The notes beneath the pieces are model-generated. The model had not been told where the DNA came from. It was given only the letters and a program-made list of their open reading frames with translations, and did not search any database. From Enterococcus gilvus ATCC BAA-350 (GTDB lineage Bacteria; Bacillota; Bacilli; Lactobacillales; Enterococcaceae), in the NCBI RefSeq assembly GCF_000407545.1, contig NZ_ASWH01000001.1, positions 2,247,501 through 2,311,500 on the forward strand: DNA of 64,000 bases, read 5' to 3'. The position numbers were made by a program, and so were the translations under genes. This document shows positions 53,702 to 63,224 of the stretch, piece after piece; within the stretch, counting starts at the first letter, position 1; every line of letters starts with the position of its first letter.

Positions 53702-54062
53702 GCGATTCACCTCCCTTCAAAGGAAGCTCTCTCACACGGTTGTATAGAAGCTCGCCTGTGCCGTTTCCACCTAATCCGTGATAGCCACGCCATAAGTATT
53801 CAAGGTTGTCGAGATCATCGACTTCAACCTCTCCTTGTTCGATAAAATAAGAACATTGCTTGTAAATCTCATTGTGCAAGATAGCAATATTTGCAGCTTC
53901 GAGCATTTTAAACCGCTGTTCCGTTAGTTGTTTATTTTGCTCTGCTATATTTTTATTCTTCAGTATCTGTTTTCCTACCCAACCTAAGACGCCTACGATT
54001 CCTCCAATTCCCAAAGACATCAAAAGCCCATTGAGTTCTAGTAACTCGTCGAAAAAATGCAC
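53691..54062 (-). CDS. Membrane lysis-accessory protein
   Basis: 123 residues from GTG at 54062, or 127 from a GTG four codons earlier. One membrane helix (about 8-26, LLMSLGIGGIVGVLGWVG) followed by a Lys/Glu-rich helix and a C-terminal domain. It overlaps the holin start by 11 bases. Comparable to XhlA-like or spanin-type accessory proteins in position, with the helix at the other end compared to prophage 1. Confidence 0.7.
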   Translation of the reverse strand: MHFFDELLELNGLLMSLGIGGIVGVLGWVGKQILKNKNIAEQNKQLTEQRFKMLEAANIAILHNEIYKQCSYFIEQGEVEVDDLDNLEYLWRGYHGLGGNGTGELLYNRVRELPLKGGESHAK

Positions 54063-54089
54063 ATGCCTTTCCACCTTCCAATCAAAATA

Positions 54090-54116
54090 GAAAACGACCG
54101 GCTAAAAAGCCGATCG
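54090..54116 (-). terminator. Terminator before the prophage 2 lysis cassette
   Basis: The - strand stem CGATCGGC/GCCGGTCG with loop TTTTTA, then TTTTC and a T-rich tail. It occupies the same place as the terminator at 3147-3173 in prophage 1, and both are followed by ATTTTGATTGGAAGG. Confidence 0.8.
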
Positions 54117-54137
54117 CTCCAACTACTACATATCTAG

Positions 54138-54275
54138 TTATTTTGTTTCTTCTTGCTTTTTTGCATCATTCACGATTTCAGTCACTTGATCTAAAATTGA
54201 TGCAGGTACTGTTTCAATTTTGCGCTTTCCATCAATTACGTGAGTTGCGTAAAGCATAGCTAATGCTGAATACAT
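54138..54275 (-). CDS. Small XkdX-like protein
   Basis: 45 residues, YSALAMLYATHVIDGKRKIE followed by a helical acidic end. The short size and position behind baseplate genes match the XkdX family of phage PBSX, whose role is unknown. GGAGGAG precedes the ATG. Confidence 0.65.
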   Translation of the reverse strand: MYSALAMLYATHVIDGKRKIETVPASILDQVTEIVNDAKKQEETK

Positions 54276-54276
54276 A

Positions 54277-54594
54277 TCACTCTCCTCCTTTCATTGCAGC
54301 GGTAGCAGATAAAACCATATCCGCTAATTCTAAAAGAGCTTCATCAGACATATCTACACGCTGACGAAGCTCTTCGTTTTCTGATTTCAATTTTTCCAAT
54401 TCCGTAGGTCCATTCAGTTCCTCAATCTGTTGCTTGTATTTTTCATCATCAAGCACCGCCTTGTCGTTTTCTATCTTCACACAACCAATTAAACCAAATA
54501 ATTGTTCTTCCGTGTCTATCTCGGTGTACGAGTCATTCTCCACATTTGACCAAGAATCCACATAATCGTTATTAATTTCTACAAATGCTTTCAT
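54277..54594 (-). CDS. Small phage protein with C-terminal coiled coil
   Basis: 105 residues from the ATG at 54594, which has GGAGGAG upstream (a longer start is rejected). Acidic N-terminal half; ELEKLKSENEELRQRVDMSDEAL is a coiled coil. Lies between the baseplate and lysis genes; perhaps a fibre-assembly factor, which is not shown by sequence. Confidence 0.75.
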   Translation of the reverse strand: MKAFVEINNDYVDSWSNVENDSYTEIDTEEQLFGLIGCVKIENDKAVLDDEKYKQQIEELNGPTELEKLKSENEELRQRVDMSDEALLELADMVLSATAAMKGGE

Positions 54595-54608
54595 GTTTTC
54601 TCCTCCAA

Positions 54609-55016
54609 TTACATTACTACGATACGACGCAAGCACATATTTCGACGATCGTTTTTCTCGTTTTCAGCATGTCCGACGATCGTTGTTTTATTGATTGTGA
54701 ATGTTTTTGAGGTGTTTACTAAAGGAGCATCTTGAGAAATTGTATAAATTGTCTCTAACACCGCTTTAGGATAATAGACTGTTGTTTGTCCATAACCCAA
54801 CCGAACTCCACCTTCTGGGTTATAACGCTCAAAAATAAGTGCTATACCCGTTGTCAGATCTGTTTGAGAGTATGAGTGACTATGATTATCTGTAAAATAC
54901 TGTTGACCATCAAAAATGACTTTTCCATTCGAAACCATTTTTTCCAATGATGAAAAATTTTCTTGAATAGCTTCAGCGCCATTTTGCATTCCGCGATAAA
55001 TTTGTTTTAATGCCAT
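54609..55016 (-). CDS. Baseplate or receptor-binding accessory protein
   Basis: 135 residues. LKQIYRGMQNGAEAIQENFSSLE is a helical stem often found at the start of phage tail tip proteins; the remainder is beta-rich with an aromatic patch (YFTDNHSHSYSQTDL). Follows BppU. A receptor-binding head domain is possible. Confidence 0.65.
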   Translation of the reverse strand: MALKQIYRGMQNGAEAIQENFSSLEKMVSNGKVIFDGQQYFTDNHSHSYSQTDLTTGIALIFERYNPEGGVRLGYGQTTVYYPKAVLETIYTISQDAPLVNTSKTFTINKTTIVGHAENEKNDRRNMCLRRIVVM

Positions 55017-55031
55017 TTGTTAAGTACCTCC

Positions 55032-56180
55032 TCATTTTTTCTTTAATTCTACTGTGTAATCATCGTTAATAAGCAGCTCTAATTTATCAGCTACTTTATC
55101 TAAAGATGTTTTGTCATCATTAATATAGGCCTTAGTTATATTTGCTTCTGGCATAGTAAAATGAAGTGTTTTATTTCCTTCAACGATCAGCAATGTATGC
55201 TTATCATAAATAATGAATGATCCATTTAGAGCATAATAAAGCGGCATTTCTACATGAGTTTTCTTTCGATCAAAGCTAAGTTGAGAGGGAACATTATAGA
55301 TCGTTCCTCCACCTAAGTTACCGGAAGAATCCAAACCACCTAATTCGGTACCTAGCGCATCCTGATAATAGGTTACTTTTACTTCGGGTTGATATTCAGA
55401 ATCATGTTCAATCGTGACCTTATTCCCGACTGCAATATGTTTATATACAATCAAATCTAGTTGATACTTAATCTTTTGATAAATATATTCTAAATCTGCA
55501 ATCAATCTATCTTTGATGGACTCATGACGAACTCCTTGCAAATCGACACGTGCATCCATAAGTTCAGCTAACATCACACCGCCAGGATCGATGGATCTAA
55601 GAATATCTTTTATTGATTCGAACCACGTCAAATAATCTGATTCTTGACCTTCACGCCAAGCCTCAAAAGTATCTTGTTGATGCTTTCGCCATTCTTCGAA
55701 TTCTTTTTTACGAGCATTCATCCAGTCAGTAAAATCACCTTTGTTTGCATTCAAAAAGGCCACCATGTCTGCGATTAGGTCCTCAACCGTCTGCCAATAA
55801 GAACCCATTTCACCAGGAGTTTTACTAACCGCACGAACAACAAAATAGGAGAAATCTTGTGTAGTTGCGATCAAATCTTCCCCTTTATAAAATATGAAAT
55901 TAGCCGTTTGTTCGTGAATAGCCTGTAAAGAGTATTCATCAAATGTATATTGAATTTTCCCGGCTTTTGCATCAATAATTTTCGCTGCACGTTGAATTGC
56001 TGCACCATTGGTAAGAATCGCCTCTAAATAACCCTTGCACTGTGATAAATCGACTGGCAATCCATTCTGAGTGATGGTGGCTTCCATCACTTCTGAGTTT
56101 TTATTACCTTGCCTAACGTTGGCCATTCCAATATAGTTATATGGTTCAGTTGTGCTTAAAACGACATTCCATTTAGCCAT
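55032..56180 (-). CDS. Baseplate upper protein (BppU-like) of prophage 2
   Basis: 382 residues. N-terminal BppU-like domain (TTEPYNYIGMANVRQGN, YLEAILTNG), a Glu/Trp-rich coiled region with repeated EEWRKHQQDTFEAWREGQE (about 160-190), and a C-terminal beta part. Anchors receptor-binding proteins at the baseplate. The start overlaps the stop of the CHAP gene by 1 base. Confidence 0.82.
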   Translation of the reverse strand: MAKWNVVLSTTEPYNYIGMANVRQGNKNSEVMEATITQNGLPVDLSQCKGYLEAILTNGAAIQRAAKIIDAKAGKIQYTFDEYSLQAIHEQTANFIFYKGEDLIATTQDFSYFVVRAVSKTPGEMGSYWQTVEDLIADMVAFLNANKGDFTDWMNARKKEFEEWRKHQQDTFEAWREGQESDYLTWFESIKDILRSIDPGGVMLAELMDARVDLQGVRHESIKDRLIADLEYIYQKIKYQLDLIVYKHIAVGNKVTIEHDSEYQPEVKVTYYQDALGTELGGLDSSGNLGGGTIYNVPSQLSFDRKKTHVEMPLYYALNGSFIIYDKHTLLIVEGNKTLHFTMPEANITKAYINDDKTSLDKVADKLELLINDDYTVELKKK

Positions 56181-56716
56181 TAATCTGTCACTTCCTCTTC
56201 TACAGGCGCTTGACCATGAATAAAATCTGTTGGCTCTCCGCTAAAATCCGGAGGAATAATCACAGAGGCGATTGTTTCGCGTCCCATATATTCACGATCA
56301 TATTCAGCTACAAACTCACCTAGTTCCCCTTTTTGTTCGTATGTTTGAATCATTTCGTTTTCTAATCCCCAGATTACAGCACAATGCCCGTATTCCTCGT
56401 GTGTGGTAAAACTATCACTAATCTGAACGCCTCTTTCAAAACAAAGAATCGAGCCAACTTTTAAATCCTCATACTTTGGATTCATAATTACTGACCAACC
56501 AAACTCGTGCCACTTGTAAGCAATACCGATATCTGATGCTGAATAGATCAATTCGTCGTTTACGGGATCGAGTTGATCATAATAAGTTCCAGCACCTAAA
56601 TCAGGTCCACACATAATTCCGCTAAACTCAGCAGCTACTGCGTAGCATTGATAGTTACCGATTGATGAATTAATCTTGCTTTTCAAATGATTTAACCCTT
56701 TATCATAAATAGCCAT
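56180..56716 (-). CDS. CHAP-domain peptidoglycan hydrolase
   Basis: 178 residues. Catalytic Cys in NYQCYAVAAEF (about 24), His in EYGHCAVIW (about 110), and an acidic residue beyond: the CHAP triad layout. No signal peptide. Lies between Tal and BppU, so probably a virion-associated enzyme for local wall digestion during DNA entry, in addition to Tal. Confidence 0.85.
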   Translation of the reverse strand: MAIYDKGLNHLKSKINSSIGNYQCYAVAAEFSGIMCGPDLGAGTYYDQLDPVNDELIYSASDIGIAYKWHEFGWSVIMNPKYEDLKVGSILCFERGVQISDSFTTHEEYGHCAVIWGLENEMIQTYEQKGELGEFVAEYDREYMGRETIASVIIPPDFSGEPTDFIHGQAPVEEEVTD

Positions 56717-56726
56717 TACTTTCCTC

Positions 56727-59552
56727 CTATTTCACTGCTCTGGCTAGACATCTATCTCCGCCTAGAAGAGATCCAAATGAGTAACCAATCGTTGAGGTAT
56801 TTACGCCGCTAAAACGACTATCTCCTCCCATTTGAATGATTTGCGTATCATTACCATGATATTGCTCTAATAAAATAGCAGTGTGCCCGCTTGAACCGGC
56901 ACCTCCACCGACGTTATAGATAACTACATCTCCGGCTCGTGTCTGTTCTGGCGAAATCTCTTGAAACCAGCTATGAGTACTTCTTGCATCACTAGCCATA
57001 CTACCTGTAAACCATTGCATGTTTGCTGGTACTCGATATCCAGCCATAGCCAGAACTAACCAAACGAACCCAGAACAGTCGGTAACACCGTTTCGGTCTG
57101 GATTAGCAACTGAACCAATAAGACTTTCCCCGTGAGACAATTGATAGGTGAAGTAGCCTAATAAGCTTTTCGCGATCGATACAATATCGCTATTTGCTTG
57201 CGGTATTTTCAAATCTTTGAACTTGTTATACCAATAGACCGCATATCCTTGTCTGTCGGGATGTGAATCTCTTGGTCGCTCGAAATTCTTTTCAAACACA
57301 AAAGCCGCTTGACTCGGATCAGTTATGGCTTTAAAGCCTGCAACAGTAGTTGGAGCTACCGCACCAATCCATTGACCATTTGAGTTGGCCCAATCAACTA
57401 ATCTCATTTGAGGTGCCATTTCACGATAGTTTCCAGCAATTCCAGAAACCCTGAATAAACTTTGAACATAGTTACGTCCGTTAGAAGTCGCCGGCACACC
57501 AGCAATAGGATATGCCGAGCCATCAAACTGAATTGCTCCATATGCTGGGCCACCAATTTGATCAATGTCAGGATTCATGCTAGGTCCTGCTTCACCGTTA
57601 ATATTCCCTAGAATACCGGCTGCTGCTGCAGGGGAATATCCTAGACTTAGTAACGTCACCCAAGCTTGCCACGCAAACTTCTCAGCACTTGTTTGCACTT
57701 CTGGAGGGTATTGACCATTCCAACCATTTCCTTGACCGCCAGGCGATCCGCTAGAACCTCCGCCTTGTCCTGGGAAGACTTCACGACCACTTAGAGTCAG
57801 CTTTCCTTTAATATCAACATCTTTGTAAATTTGTACTTTACCTTGGATGTTCATATCTCCAAAATGGATAGTTGTTCCATTTGACAGCATGGCAAAACCT
57901 TTGCCCTTATTTGGTGAAATGAGAATATATTTCCCATCTCCTTCAGTTCGAATGACTAAGGCATTGTCAGGAATCGGAGTTGGTGTTGTTGCATCTGGGA
58001 ATGGATCTCCCGTTGAATCAGTCGTACCAATCGTTCCGATTTCTTTATCGCCACTCCAAAACTGCAGTCCTTTTTTTGTCAGTTCCATAATTTTCTTTTT
58101 ATTGTTCCAAATTTGCAAAGTTCCTTTGACAATTTTCAAGATGTCGCCTAAGTCATTAATTGAGTTTTCTAGAACATCTGCCTGGATAATCCCCACCTTG
58201 ATGAAGTTAGCTACAATCTCTCCTTTGCTGGTAATAGCAACCTCGAATGGGCCATTAACGCCATTGGAAGAATAGGCTAGTCCTCTTAGATTCCAGCGCC
58301 AAACTTTTTTTGCTGTAGATACCTTTGCTGTGTCCATAATTAGGATTTCTTCTGGCGCTTTTTCTGGACGAAAAACGACATGTCCACCGGAATTACCAGT
58401 GATCCATGCCGTTGCGTTTAGAACGTTCGTTACTAATGTTTCAGTCCTATTATCAATTTTTTTCTTTATCTCTTGAGCTTGAGTCTCGACTCGTGATGTA
58501 TATAGCGAAAGATCATTACCAAGAACGATATTTTTGAATTTTCTCAAAGTAGGGAACCAGGTGTATTCAATCATTCGTTCTTCTATCTCTTCATCACGAT
58601 CAATCACTTTTACGTGTGCAGTATCGCCAAAATGTAGTGTGGCTAAGCCTTCATACAAATCACCGTATTCAATCGTATGTTCCAAAGCTACCATTGAAAT
58701 TTCGTGTGTAGCTTTTGGATCCTGGATACGATCATTTGTAAATAATGTATTTCCCCAAGCTTTTAAGTCATTGATTGTCTTACACTCAGAATTTTCACGC
58801 TTGGCAATTCTTCGATTGCTATCATTTACCCCTGCGATTTCTAAGTACTTGAACGTTATTGGTTCCTTATCAGCATCGTAGTCGTTATCAGGAACACCTC
58901 CGACTAAATAAAGAGAATTCACTACGGATTCTTCATCTACTTCCGAATCGATAGCTTCTAGGTTCACACCAAGATCTATACGAAAACCATTGTCCGCACC
59001 GATTCTTTTGACAAGTTTCAAATTGAAATTGTCCATATCAAGTTCTGCACCAGTTACACCAACTAAGTTTTGATTTCCATTGTTTGATCCAATCAACGCT
59101 TCTATAGGTTTCACTTGCTTAGCTGTAAACTGGTGCGTGGTTCCTACATTAGAGGTGTACATAAATTTTTGTTTAAAAGCTAGATTATTTTGCAGACTAC
59201 TCATAATCTGCTGCCCGTTTCCGGAAGCAGTAAACGACAAATCAATAAAGTTTCTATTAGCCATATAGCTAACATGCCGACCAGTAACCGAAACGCTAGT
59301 CAGGTTTTTTTTAACTTTCGATATTTCAAAGTACTGCCAAGACCCATCTTCAACTACGGCTTTGACAAAGTTTCCTTTTTTTAAATAACTTCTAAATTGT
59401 CCTTTACGACGATAATTCCCGTAAAAAGTGTAAGCCCCATTTATTGCTCTATTTACTTCTGGTAAATCATCCCAATCAGTTAGTGCTACACCATTGATAG
59501 ACAAATCATCAGGAATAGAGGTGTAACCATAAATAAATTCTGTACCGATCAC
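56727..59552 (-). CDS. Tail-associated lysin (Tal) with lysozyme-like and NlpC/P60 domains
   Basis: 941 residues from GTG at 59552, which overlaps the Dit stop (GTGA). N-terminal hub domain (about 1-380), middle beta region, Gly-rich linker (about 600), then a phage-tail lysozyme-like domain (about 620-760; AAGILGNINGEAG, YGAIQFDG) and a C-terminal NlpC/P60 domain (about 785-943; catalytic Cys in GVTDCSGFVW, His in SSGHTAIL). Both activities act at the tail tip. Confidence 0.9.
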   Translation of the reverse strand: MIGTEFIYGYTSIPDDLSINGVALTDWDDLPEVNRAINGAYTFYGNYRRKGQFRSYLKKGNFVKAVVEDGSWQYFEISKVKKNLTSVSVTGRHVSYMANRNFIDLSFTASGNGQQIMSSLQNNLAFKQKFMYTSNVGTTHQFTAKQVKPIEALIGSNNGNQNLVGVTGAELDMDNFNLKLVKRIGADNGFRIDLGVNLEAIDSEVDEESVVNSLYLVGGVPDNDYDADKEPITFKYLEIAGVNDSNRRIAKRENSECKTINDLKAWGNTLFTNDRIQDPKATHEISMVALEHTIEYGDLYEGLATLHFGDTAHVKVIDRDEEIEERMIEYTWFPTLRKFKNIVLGNDLSLYTSRVETQAQEIKKKIDNRTETLVTNVLNATAWITGNSGGHVVFRPEKAPEEILIMDTAKVSTAKKVWRWNLRGLAYSSNGVNGPFEVAITSKGEIVANFIKVGIIQADVLENSINDLGDILKIVKGTLQIWNNKKKIMELTKKGLQFWSGDKEIGTIGTTDSTGDPFPDATTPTPIPDNALVIRTEGDGKYILISPNKGKGFAMLSNGTTIHFGDMNIQGKVQIYKDVDIKGKLTLSGREVFPGQGGGSSGSPGGQGNGWNGQYPPEVQTSAEKFAWQAWVTLLSLGYSPAAAAGILGNINGEAGPSMNPDIDQIGGPAYGAIQFDGSAYPIAGVPATSNGRNYVQSLFRVSGIAGNYREMAPQMRLVDWANSNGQWIGAVAPTTVAGFKAITDPSQAAFVFEKNFERPRDSHPDRQGYAVYWYNKFKDLKIPQANSDIVSIAKSLLGYFTYQLSHGESLIGSVANPDRNGVTDCSGFVWLVLAMAGYRVPANMQWFTGSMASDARSTHSWFQEISPEQTRAGDVVIYNVGGGAGSSGHTAILLEQYHGNDTQIIQMGGDSRFSGVNTSTIGYSFGSLLGGDRCLARAVK

Positions 59553-60271
59553 AGCCACACACTCCTAACAAATAATTTTGCATCTGAAAAATTTCCTTTA
59601 ATACTAATGCTCGATTGCTCTGAATCGTTTTCGAGCCAATCACCTTTGGTAAAAAGGGGCGCCCCGGCCTGCATGACCTTACCTTTTTCATTGTCTACCG
59701 TTACTAAACCTGCCAGAGTATTTAAAACTGTCAGTTTCTTATCTGCAATTTGCAGTTCAATCGTTCCACCTTTGCTCGTGATTTCAAGATAAGGCTTGCT
59801 CTTCTCCTGACCAGGATCATGAAAGAAATTCGATCCTGAAACAATAGGAATCGGCGTCTCATTTACTTTTCGTCTGAACGGTTGGCACCTAAACACAATG
59901 TCGAAGGTGTAAAAAAAGCCCCACTCATTTTGAAAATCAATTGGCTTACCCATCATGCAAATACACTCGCGGTACTTGTCTAAATCGTTGTGGGTGATTA
60001 AGCGGCCACTGCCACGTAACCACTTTTTCACATCATGTAATTTATCGTATGGAATTGTAATATCTTTAATTGGTAAATCATATGCTTCATAATCTCCGAA
60101 AGTTTCATTGAGTTCTCCGGATCTCCCAACAATCTCTGAAACTTCATATCTCATGTTCGGGGATACTTCTTGTATCTCAGATTCGATAATACAGCCCATA
60201 TCGCGAGCTGCATTATAGCTGTTCCATATGAAGTTTGGTTCGTCTGACTTAGTAAATTCGTATAAACTCAT
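59549..60271 (-). CDS. Distal tail protein (Dit) of prophage 2
   Basis: 240 residues; Dit N-terminal ring domain (VSEIVGRSGELNETFGDYE fits the RxGxL.. element) and a C-terminal beta domain. It overlaps the tape measure stop by 1 base and Tal by 4 bases. Shares no obvious sequence with the prophage 1 Dit beyond fold-level features. Confidence 0.85.
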   Translation of the reverse strand: MSLYEFTKSDEPNFIWNSYNAARDMGCIIESEIQEVSPNMRYEVSEIVGRSGELNETFGDYEAYDLPIKDITIPYDKLHDVKKWLRGSGRLITHNDLDKYRECICMMGKPIDFQNEWGFFYTFDIVFRCQPFRRKVNETPIPIVSGSNFFHDPGQEKSKPYLEITSKGGTIELQIADKKLTVLNTLAGLVTVDNEKGKVMQAGAPLFTKGDWLENDSEQSSISIKGNFSDAKLFVRSVWL

Positions 60272-62568
60272 TAACCTGGAACACCTCCAAGATCATAGAT
60301 TGCCTGCCGGCTGGCTTGTTCTAATTTTCGGTTCATCCGATTAAGCTCCGAAGGGTTGTTTGCGTCAACCTTATCAATATGAACATGCTGCTCAACTCTT
60401 ACTTCTCTTGGACTAGGTGTGTTTTTCTTTTCCGAATCTGACAATGGTGTAACAGTCGTTTTACCGTTTTTAACAGTCATTAGTTCAGGGCCAGCTTCTC
60501 CGACAACTGCTTGACCATTAATTAAATGGCCGCCTTTAGCAAGGTAGGGAATCTGTGAAATGTTGAAACCACGGCCGCCAACTTTAGGCACCCACTTAGG
60601 AATCTTGATCCGATTCAGCCCACCTAGAAAACCATTTATCAAACCGATCATTGCGTTAATAGGTGCTTTGGCCATTGCAGCAATACCTTCAAAGATACCG
60701 CCAAATATATTTGTCACGCCTTGCCATGCTCGTGACCAGTTTCCAGTGAAGACTCCTGTAATAAAGTCGACTATTCCGTTGAGAATACGCATTCCGGCAT
60801 TCTTAAAGTTGTTGAAATTCGCGATAATACCCCCAAATACATTTCCGACATATCCACCTATAAACCTAAGCGCCTGAACGCCAACATCTCGTACCCCACG
60901 GAAAAAGGCATTCACGCCATCATGGAACCATTTGACTTTGTTGTAAGCCAAAATCAATCCACCGATTAGCAAAACAATACCTGCTATTACTAGCAAGAAC
61001 GGGTTTGTTGCAAATGCTATTCTCATTGCTGAAAAAACCGACTGCAGTGTTCGAATGCCGCTGGCGACTTTGGTGACTGATCCCATTAACGTACCAAGTA
61101 CAACTAAGAACGGGCCAATGGCAGCAGCAACTAGTGCAATAGTTATAATCATGTTTTTTTGGCCTTCATCTAGTGAATCAAACCAAGATTTGAATCTTTG
61201 AAGGGCATCAATTGCCATTTCAAAGAACGGTAATAACGCTATTTGAATACTTTCACCTACATCTGCCATTGCCAATTTAGCGTTATTCATTGCCATGTTT
61301 GCTTTATCAATTGGATCTAAAGTTGCTTCATAAGTATCACCAACCGCTCCTCCACTTTCACTTGCTGTTTTTGCCAATTCTTCCAAGTTCAAAGTCCCTC
61401 GACGAATAGCATCAGCCATTCGTGGACCACCCTTGGTGCCAAATACTTCTGAAGCTGCATTGATTGCATCTGTCTCAGAGCTCGCATTTTTGATTTTGTC
61501 TTGAAGCTCACCCATTCCTTGAGAAAGTGTTTTTCCATCTTTTGCATAAGCAACAGTAGCTTTCGATAGACTGCTTAACGCTGCACCAGAATCGACTCCG
61601 GCTTGTTCGAATTGCCCCATTAGAGTGACGCCTTCGTTAAAACTTAGACCTAATTGCTTGATCTGTGGTGCACCGTCAATTGCTTTTTGCATTAAATCAT
61701 CGACGGATTGACCAGTATTTTGAGACGTTCTAGTTGTGACATCCAATACAGAATTTAGGTCGTCATATTCAAGCCCATATGCCTCAATTGCCTGGCGAGC
61801 CATGACGGCCGATTGTGATACATCAGTGTCATTAATTTCAGCATATTTGAGAAGATAATTTGTTGAATCTTCCAACTTTTTATCCATGAATCCAAACTGA
61901 GTGTTTACCTCACCGATCGCTTCGCCAACCGTTTGCAAGGGTAAATGAGTATTAGCCCCTACTTTCTTAAACGATTCACCTAATGAATCTGCTGTTTTAC
62001 CAGTTGCGCCGGTCTTAGTGATAATAGTATCTAACGCTTCATCCACTTCGCCGAATGTAGCAAGTGACGCAGCTCCGGCCGCAACGATCGGTGCCGTAAC
62101 ACCTACTGTCATTTTTTCGCCAACACCTTTGATTTTATCGCCGGCTTCTTCAATTTTTTGTAGTTTATTTGCTGTATCAATTGAAACGTCGCCCTGTTTT
62201 TTTAGCGCTTCATTTGTGTCATCAAGAGCATCTTTTAATTTATTTTCTCCAGTTTGAGATTCAAGCAATTTTTTGTACAGCTTCTCAGATTCAGCAGAGT
62301 ATTTTCCTGTTTCATCTACTGATTTCTGATAAGCCTCTCTTAATTGCTCAGTTCTTTGACTTGCAAGTTGGACTTGTTTTTCAAGTTTTCGTTTCGCTGC
62401 AGCTAGTTTTTCAGTTTGTGTTGCGTCTTTATCCATTGCAGATACCTGGTTTTTGTACTCGGTAGCTGCTAAGTTCATTTCTTTATTGATTTCTTTGACC
62501 GTTTTGGCATAGGAAACTTCACCGTTGGTTTCAAAGTTCAAAATTACATCTGATTCTTTTTTGCTCAT
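60271..62568 (-). CDS. Tail tape measure protein of prophage 2
   Basis: 765 residues, half the length of the prophage 1 protein (about 115 nm tail by the same rule of thumb). N-terminal coiled coil (about 20-140), TP901-type core (about 180-420; VFGTKGGPRMADAIRRGTL), two to three hydrophobic segments (about 470-545) and a C-terminal NAMIGLINGFLGGLNRIKIP motif. AAAGGAG precedes the ATG. Confidence 0.95.
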   Translation of the reverse strand: MSKKESDVILNFETNGEVSYAKTVKEINKEMNLAATEYKNQVSAMDKDATQTEKLAAAKRKLEKQVQLASQRTEQLREAYQKSVDETGKYSAESEKLYKKLLESQTGENKLKDALDDTNEALKKQGDVSIDTANKLQKIEEAGDKIKGVGEKMTVGVTAPIVAAGAASLATFGEVDEALDTIITKTGATGKTADSLGESFKKVGANTHLPLQTVGEAIGEVNTQFGFMDKKLEDSTNYLLKYAEINDTDVSQSAVMARQAIEAYGLEYDDLNSVLDVTTRTSQNTGQSVDDLMQKAIDGAPQIKQLGLSFNEGVTLMGQFEQAGVDSGAALSSLSKATVAYAKDGKTLSQGMGELQDKIKNASSETDAINAASEVFGTKGGPRMADAIRRGTLNLEELAKTASESGGAVGDTYEATLDPIDKANMAMNNAKLAMADVGESIQIALLPFFEMAIDALQRFKSWFDSLDEGQKNMIITIALVAAAIGPFLVVLGTLMGSVTKVASGIRTLQSVFSAMRIAFATNPFLLVIAGIVLLIGGLILAYNKVKWFHDGVNAFFRGVRDVGVQALRFIGGYVGNVFGGIIANFNNFKNAGMRILNGIVDFITGVFTGNWSRAWQGVTNIFGGIFEGIAAMAKAPINAMIGLINGFLGGLNRIKIPKWVPKVGGRGFNISQIPYLAKGGHLINGQAVVGEAGPELMTVKNGKTTVTPLSDSEKKNTPSPREVRVEQHVHIDKVDANNPSELNRMNRKLEQASRQAIYDLGGVPG

Positions 62569-62583
62569 CTTAGCGCTCCTTTC

Positions 62584-62796
62584 CTACCACCAAGGACTTT
62601 TATCCATCGTGATTGATTCGGGTGGATCAAAGTCGGTATTGTTTTTTAGCCAATGAATATAAGATTTAAGCCACAAGTTAGGTGTAGACTTCAAAAAGAA
62701 ACCCTCACTCCAATTCAATAGAGTAAGGGCTACATAAAGATAGAAGCTCCAAGGGGTTCCTATCTCTTCTGATTCTTTTTGTTTTTGTTTCTTTTT
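62584..62796 (-). CDS. Tail assembly chaperone T part, produced by -1 frameshift
   Basis: The 3' end of the chaperone gene at 62760 overlaps a -1 frame that stays open to TAG at 62584-62586. It encodes a well-formed T domain: GTPWSFYLYVALTLLNWSEGFF, later TPNLWLKSYIHWL. The slip must occur in the A-rich stretch at about 62774-62800. Boundaries at the 5' end are approximate. Confidence 0.75.
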   Translation of the reverse strand, partial: KKKQKQKESEEIGTPWSFYLYVALTLLNWSEGFFLKSTPNLWLKSYIHWLKNNTDFDPPESITMDKSPWW

Positions 62797-63224
62797 GGTT
62801 GCGCTTTTTGAAAGTCTTGTGGCTTCTTCGATTTTTTTATGTCTTCCACCTGAAATGTTTGATCAGAAAAGATTTCCATGCATGCAGCATAGGCAGTCAG
62901 TACGTCACCATTCATGCCGAGAAATTGGAAGATAACTTCTGGCGATTCTTCCAAACCGCCTGTTCGCAGCATGCCATAGATTAATGCACGCATGATTTTT
63001 AGATCAGTAGCTTTTAAACTGTTCGCTGCAATGCGACCACCGCTTCGCTTGATCATATCATTCATATCTTTTTCGAAAACAGAATAATCACCACCATAAA
63101 TGTCTGCGATATATTCCATCGTTTCCATCGTAAAAACTACGGGGAACTTATGCCCTTGGATCATGATCTCGCGTGAATTAGTTAAATCTTCAACATGAAT
63201 TCCATAATCGGCTAGTCTTGCCAT
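62760..63224 (-). CDS. Tail assembly chaperone (G part) of prophage 2
   Basis: 154 residues. It opens ARLADYGIHVEDLTNSREIMIQGHKFPVVFTMETM and has a basic Lys/Gln/Asn-rich end (RNKNKKNQKR). Follows the major tail protein with overlapping stop-start (TAATG). The end is where the -1 shift into the T part occurs. Confidence 0.85.
   Translation of the reverse strand: MARLADYGIHVEDLTNSREIMIQGHKFPVVFTMETMEYIADIYGGDYSVFEKDMNDMIKRSGGRIAANSLKATDLKIMRALIYGMLRTGGLEESPEVIFQFLGMNGDVLTAYAACMEIFSDQTFQVEDIKKSKKPQDFQKAQPKRNKNKKNQKR

Noticed and set aside
57847..58275. 142-codon + strand ORF
   Set aside because: Antisense to the Tal gene of prophage 2, no ribosome site.
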